A DNA stretch of 8,158 bases from assembly GCA_007134115.1 (NCBI GenBank), contig SLLK01000378.1:1-8158 (forward strand), given 5' to 3'. The position numbers and the translations under genes were made by a program. Numbering within the stretch: position 1 is the first letter of the stretch; every line of letters starts with the position of its first letter. The notes below the pieces were generated by a model that saw nothing but the letters and a program-made list of their open reading frames with translations, made no database searches and was not told the origin of the DNA. Shown here piece by piece: positions 6,448 through 8,158 of this stretch. The DNA is from Gammaproteobacteria bacterium. Lineage in GTDB: Bacteria; Pseudomonadota; Gammaproteobacteria; UBA5335; SLRW01.

Positions 6448-6504
6448 TTCTCTCTAGTCATGCCTGAGCAGGGCGTTCTCTCTATTCATACCTGTGCAGG
6501 GCGT
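6448..6504. repeat. 28-bp imperfect tandem duplication at the dehydrogenase/GntR junction
   Basis: Two units, 6448-6476 and 6476-6504 (28-bp period), match at 25 of 28 positions. Each runs from TTCTCTCTA through a CAT.CCTG..CAGGGCGT core on the + strand. On the - strand the first-transcribed unit ends the dehydrogenase gene as ALHRYE-stop. The next unit, shifted out of frame, still spells ALLRHD-stop followed by the same AGAGAGA. So the unit carries the 3' end of a coding sequence, its stop codon and the purine-rich tract used before the GntR start. Each unit also has a CCTG-NN-CAGG dyad (6463-6472, 6491-6500). Confidence 0.85.
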
Positions 6505-8158
6505 CGGCAAGCACCTGTGCCACGTGACGGGCCTCGCGGCCAGTCAAATGCGCGATCTGCTGTCGGCAGGAACTGCCATCGGCGACGATGAGATCCTCGG
6601 GCGCAGCCGCGCGGATCGCGGGGGCGAGCGCGGCCTCACCCATCTGGCGCGAGATCTCCTCGGTCTCGGCCTGCAGGCCGAAGGCGCCGGCCATGCCGCA
6701 GCAGCTCGAGACGATAACGCTGACCTCAAGCTCGGGGATGCTGCGCAGCACGCTCTCGGTCGCCGGCATCGCACCAAAGGATTTCTGGTGACAATGCCCG
6801 TGCAGATGCGCCTGCCCAGGCATCGGGCGCAGCGGCAGGATGAGTCCCTGCGCGATCTCTTCGGCCAGAAACTCCTCGAACAAACGGGTCCTGGCGGCGA
6901 CCTCCTCGGCCTCGGGCCCGGGAAGTAGCGCACCCAACTCGTCGCGGAAGGTTAGCAGGCAGCTCGGCTCAAGCCCCACAATCGGCACACCCGCTTTCGC
7001 AAAAGGCAGCAGCGCCTCCATGCTGCGCCGCGCCTCTGCCCGGGCCTGCTCCACCAACCCTGTGGCGAGAAAAGTCCGCCCGCAGCACAGCGCCCGCCCG
7101 CCACCGGGAGGGCGGATCAGTTCGACCCGGTATCCGCAGGCGGTCAGTACGCGATGGGCGGCCTCGATCACCTCGGGCTCGAAGTTGCCGCTGAAACTGT
7201 CTGCGAACAGGGCGACGCGGGGGGCGTCGGGATTGGCCGCGGCCTCTGGGGCGGAGGGCATACGCAGGGGGCGGGCCCATTGCGGCAGCTGCCGCCGCGA
7301 CGAGAAACCCAGCATCCTGCGGACCATGCCGCCAGCGCCGGGAAGTCGCATCGCGGGGTTGAGAAAATGGCGAAACGTCCGCGCCACTCCGGCATAGCGC
7401 GGCAGGTAGGCAATCGCCCTGGATCGCATGTCGAGCCCCTTCCGAGCCACGCGCGCAGCCTGAACTTCGGTCTTCATGCGGGCCATATCAACCCCGGTTG
7501 GGCATTCGCTGCGGCACGCCTTGCACCCGACGCAGAGTGCCATCGTCTCGGCCATTTCGTCAGACGACAGCGCGTCGCGCCCCAGTTGGCCCGAAAGCGC
7601 CAGGCGCAGGGTGTTCGCCCGCCCGCGCACGCTGTCGCGCTCGTTTCGCGTGGCGCGGTAGGAGGGGCACATCACCCCGCCCAGCAACTTGCGACACGCG
7701 CCATTGTTGTTGCACATCTCGGCGGCGCCCTGCAGCCCCCCGGCCCCGCCCGAATACGCCGACCAGTCCAGCGCGGGCACATGGTCGCTGTCGCAATAGC
7801 CATGGTGAAATCGCAAAAGGTTGCGATCATCCATTCGCGGCGGCTCGACGATGCGCCCGGGGTTCAGCAGGCGCTTGGGATCGAACCGGTCTTTCACGGA
7901 GAGGAAATTGCCGACCATCCGCGCACCGAACATCGCTTCGTGGAACTCCGAGCGCACGATTCCGTCGCCATGTTCGCCCGAATGCGAGCCCTTGAATCGT
8001 CGCACCAGCTCGAACGCTTCCTCGGCGATGCTCCGCATCGCCGAGAGATCCTTGTCGAGCTTGAGATTGAGGATCGGACGTACATGCAGGCAGCCGACGG
8101 CGGCATGGGCATACCATGTGCCCGAGGTGCCGTGGGATTCGAAGATCTCGGTCAACCG
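6482..8158 (-). CDS. FAD/Fe-S D-2-hydroxyacid dehydrogenase (YdiJ/D-2-hydroxyglutarate dehydrogenase type), C-terminal part
   Basis: The frame is open to the window edge, so the N-terminal FAD-binding (PCMH) domain is missing. The visible 558 residues fit a GlcD-GlpC fusion of about 950-1000 residues that oxidises a D-2-hydroxyacid (lactate, 2-hydroxyglutarate or similar) and passes electrons through Fe-S clusters to the respiratory chain. Numbering from the codon at 8155, the end of the FAD-oxidase C-terminal domain is at 1-105, with SGEHGDGIVRSEF at 59-71 and FDPKRLLNPGRI at 91-102. Ferredoxin-type cysteines follow: C148, C154 and C163P, then C208-x2-C211-x2-C214-x3-C218P. Two CCG domains end the protein. 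The first has C357-C358-G and EPSC (C399); the second has GHCHQK (C455), C485-C486-G and a late C530. The first cluster's C-x5-C spacing is, as I recall it, that of the YdiJ-like subgroup. The gene ends inside a tandem duplication, 34 nt before GntR. The hydroxyacid cannot be fixed. Confidence 0.9.
   Translation of the reverse strand, partial: RLTEIFESHGTSGTWYAHAAVGCLHVRPILNLKLDKDLSAMRSIAEEAFELVRRFKGSHSGEHGDGIVRSEFHEAMFGARMVGNFLSVKDRFDPKRLLNPGRIVEPPRMDDRNLLRFHHGYCDSDHVPALDWSAYSGGAGGLQGAAEMCNNNGACRKLLGGVMCPSYRATRNERDSVRGRANTLRLALSGQLGRDALSSDEMAETMALCVGCKACRSECPTGVDMARMKTEVQAARVARKGLDMRSRAIAYLPRYAGVARTFRHFLNPAMRLPGAGGMVRRMLGFSSRRQLPQWARPLRMPSAPEAAANPDAPRVALFADSFSGNFEPEVIEAAHRVLTACGYRVELIRPPGGGRALCCGRTFLATGLVEQARAEARRSMEALLPFAKAGVPIVGLEPSCLLTFRDELGALLPGPEAEEVAARTRLFEEFLAEEIAQGLILPLRPMPGQAHLHGHCHQKSFGAMPATESVLRSIPELEVSVIVSSCCGMAGAFGLQAETEEISRQMGEAALAPAIRAAAPEDLIVADGSSCRQQIAHLTGREARHVAQVLADALHRYE

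Overview
The window is about 65% G+C with strong G/C preference at third codon positions, AGGAG-type ribosome binding sites, tightly packed catabolic genes and a GntR/FCD regulator. Together these suggest an alphaproteobacterium, most likely a member of the Rhodobacterales (Roseobacter/Paracoccus-like). That assignment comes from composition and protein style only. No rRNA, tRNA, CRISPR array, phage gene or insertion sequence is visible.

Left block (1-2706, + strand): three closely packed genes that read as one operon entering from the left. They are the C-terminal half of a family III (CaiB/BaiF) CoA-transferase, a cysteine hydrolase of the isochorismatase fold, and an MmgE/PrpD-family protein. 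The first two are 9 nt apart and the last two overlap by ATGA, so they are probably translationally coupled. They look like a pathway that activates a carboxylic acid as a CoA thioester, hydrolyses an amide- or imine-type bond, and dehydrates, isomerises or decarboxylates a small di- or tricarboxylate. The substrate cannot be read from the sequence. The hydrolase has the family lysine and cysteine, but its catalytic-aspartate position is glycine (codon 656-658). This is the most unusual coding observation in the window.

Middle (2707-2966): a gene-poor gap between convergent transcription units. It contains a perfect 10-bp inverted repeat without a T-tract and a short start-less open frame on the - strand that could be a gene remnant.

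Right block (8158-2967, - strand), in order of transcription: the C-terminal part of a large FAD/Fe-S D-2-hydroxyacid dehydrogenase (YdiJ/D-2-hydroxyglutarate dehydrogenase type), a GntR/FCD transcriptional regulator, an M20 zinc peptidase/amidohydrolase of the carboxypeptidase G2 type, and a 12-helix MFS exporter of the EntS/MFS_3 type. A 337-nt non-coding stretch with short repeats separates the peptidase from the transporter. The dehydrogenase/regulator junction carries a 28-bp imperfect tandem duplication. It has copied the last seven codons and the stop of the dehydrogenase gene and now forms the regulator's leader.

A plausible reading of the right block is FCD-controlled hydrolysis of an N-acyl or peptide-like acid and oxidation of a D-2-hydroxyacid, with an efflux protein alongside. 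I found no clearly new defence system or mobile system. The points worth checking are the Asp-to-Gly hydrolase, the tandem duplication and the two uncharacterised catabolic clusters.
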